Position numbers and translations under genes: made by a program. This document shows, piece after piece, positions 63,857-64,000 of a stretch of DNA of 64,000 bases (position 1 is the first letter of the stretch; each line of letters starts with the position of its first letter). Origin of the DNA: Pontibacter lucknowensis (lineage in GTDB: Bacteria; Bacteroidota; Bacteroidia; Cytophagales; Hymenobacteraceae); contig NZ_FTNM01000001.1 in assembly GCF_900156415.1 (NCBI RefSeq), positions 1,116,001-1,180,000 on the forward strand, in the 5' to 3' direction. The notes under the pieces were generated by a model. It did no database searches and was not told the DNA's origin. It worked only from the letters and a program-made list of their open reading frames with translations.

Positions 63857-64000
63857 ATGTGGTTTCAGAAAGAGATACGCTTGCCAGCCGTAAAACGTGG
63901 TTTTCACCTGATCACCGACCTGCTTACAGCACAACTGCCTGAGCTGGAGAACTACAGAGTTGGGCTGGCGCATATCTTCATCAAGCATACCTCTGCCAGC
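63857..64000 (+). CDS. yjbQ: YjbQ (UPF0047) family protein, 5' part only
   Basis: The first 48 codons are seen before the window ends (MWFQKEIRLPAVKRGFHLIT ... IFIKHTSAS). The segment matches the N-terminus of the YjbQ family, a small beta-barrel protein once called secondary thiamine-phosphate synthase. No conclusion on activity can be drawn. The gene starts after a 13-bp direct repeat. Confidence 0.82.
   Translation, partial: MWFQKEIRLPAVKRGFHLITDLLTAQLPELENYRVGLAHIFIKHTSAS

Noticed and set aside
1..64000. CRISPR array, tRNA, rRNA or insertion sequence
   Set aside because: I looked for regular direct repeats, cloverleaf-like stretches and transposase motifs and saw none; the repeated 7-mer is irregularly spaced and not a CRISPR.

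Overview
The window comes from a Bacteroidota chromosome, most likely Cytophagales/Hymenobacteraceae and probably close to Pontibacter. Evidence: type IX secretion (T9SS) parts (GldJ, a PorP/SprF porin) and two proteins with T9SS type A C-terminal sorting domains; a CrtD-CruF pair for hydroxylated carotenoids; families typical of the phylum (DUF4175, DUF4105, DUF4382, DUF6952, FeoB-associated Cys-rich protein); -7 elements of the form TAnnTTTG; and few Shine-Dalgarno sites. The genus is inferred from gene content, not from a marker gene. I see no rRNA, tRNA, CRISPR array, prophage or transposase.

Layout. 1-6.9 kb: DUF4175 protein (cut by the window edge), exonuclease III, a CMD/AhpD-like protein, ComF, GldJ and PorP/SprF. 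7-12.6 kb: AsmA-like protein, DUF4382 lipoprotein, DinB-fold protein, small lipoprotein, diacylglycerol kinase. 12.6-18.8 kb: two MsrB genes, an SDR, a GNAT, a lipoprotein, fumarase FumC, a membrane protein. 19-28.5 kb: CHASE/PAS histidine kinase, RadA, TlpA-like protein, a bacterial eRF1-like (baeRF) protein, a radical SAM/SPASM protein, MscS. 28.5-34.9 kb: small conserved proteins, inositol monophosphatase, DUF4105 protein, RsmI, pterin dehydratase, a stress-type SDR with two small hydrophilic proteins, a PPP-type phosphatase. 35-44.7 kb: an AT-rich block with two T9SS cargo proteins, one of 2002 residues built from about 16 IPT/TIG repeats. 44.9-55.5 kb: GlyA, TatC, RpiB, a polytopic membrane protein, RbfA, a methyltransferase, a LolC/E-type permease, a lipoprotein, a SNF2 helicase. 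55.9-64 kb: SRPBCC protein, CrtD, CruF, TetR-like regulator, DUF6952 protein, thioredoxin, a haem-motif lipoprotein, PrfA, a beta-helix lipoprotein, and the start of YjbQ.

The strongest unexplained signal is a dispersed 7-mer, AGGTATA (reverse complement TATACCT). By hand I counted about 115 copies on both strands in 64 kb, where about 8 are expected by chance. It lies inside genes in all three frames, spans stop codons, and forms tandem runs between genes (for example 55.6-56.4 kb). Only about three copies occur between 35.6 and 48.5 kb. This looks like selection or drive on the DNA itself, comparable to uptake sequences or HIP1-type elements, but its function is unknown.

Other points worth a look: a promoter followed by a terminator-like hairpin in the leader of the histidine kinase gene, a G9 tract inside a surface lipoprotein gene, -7 elements almost touching start codons, and inverted repeats over the promoter of the TetR-like gene.
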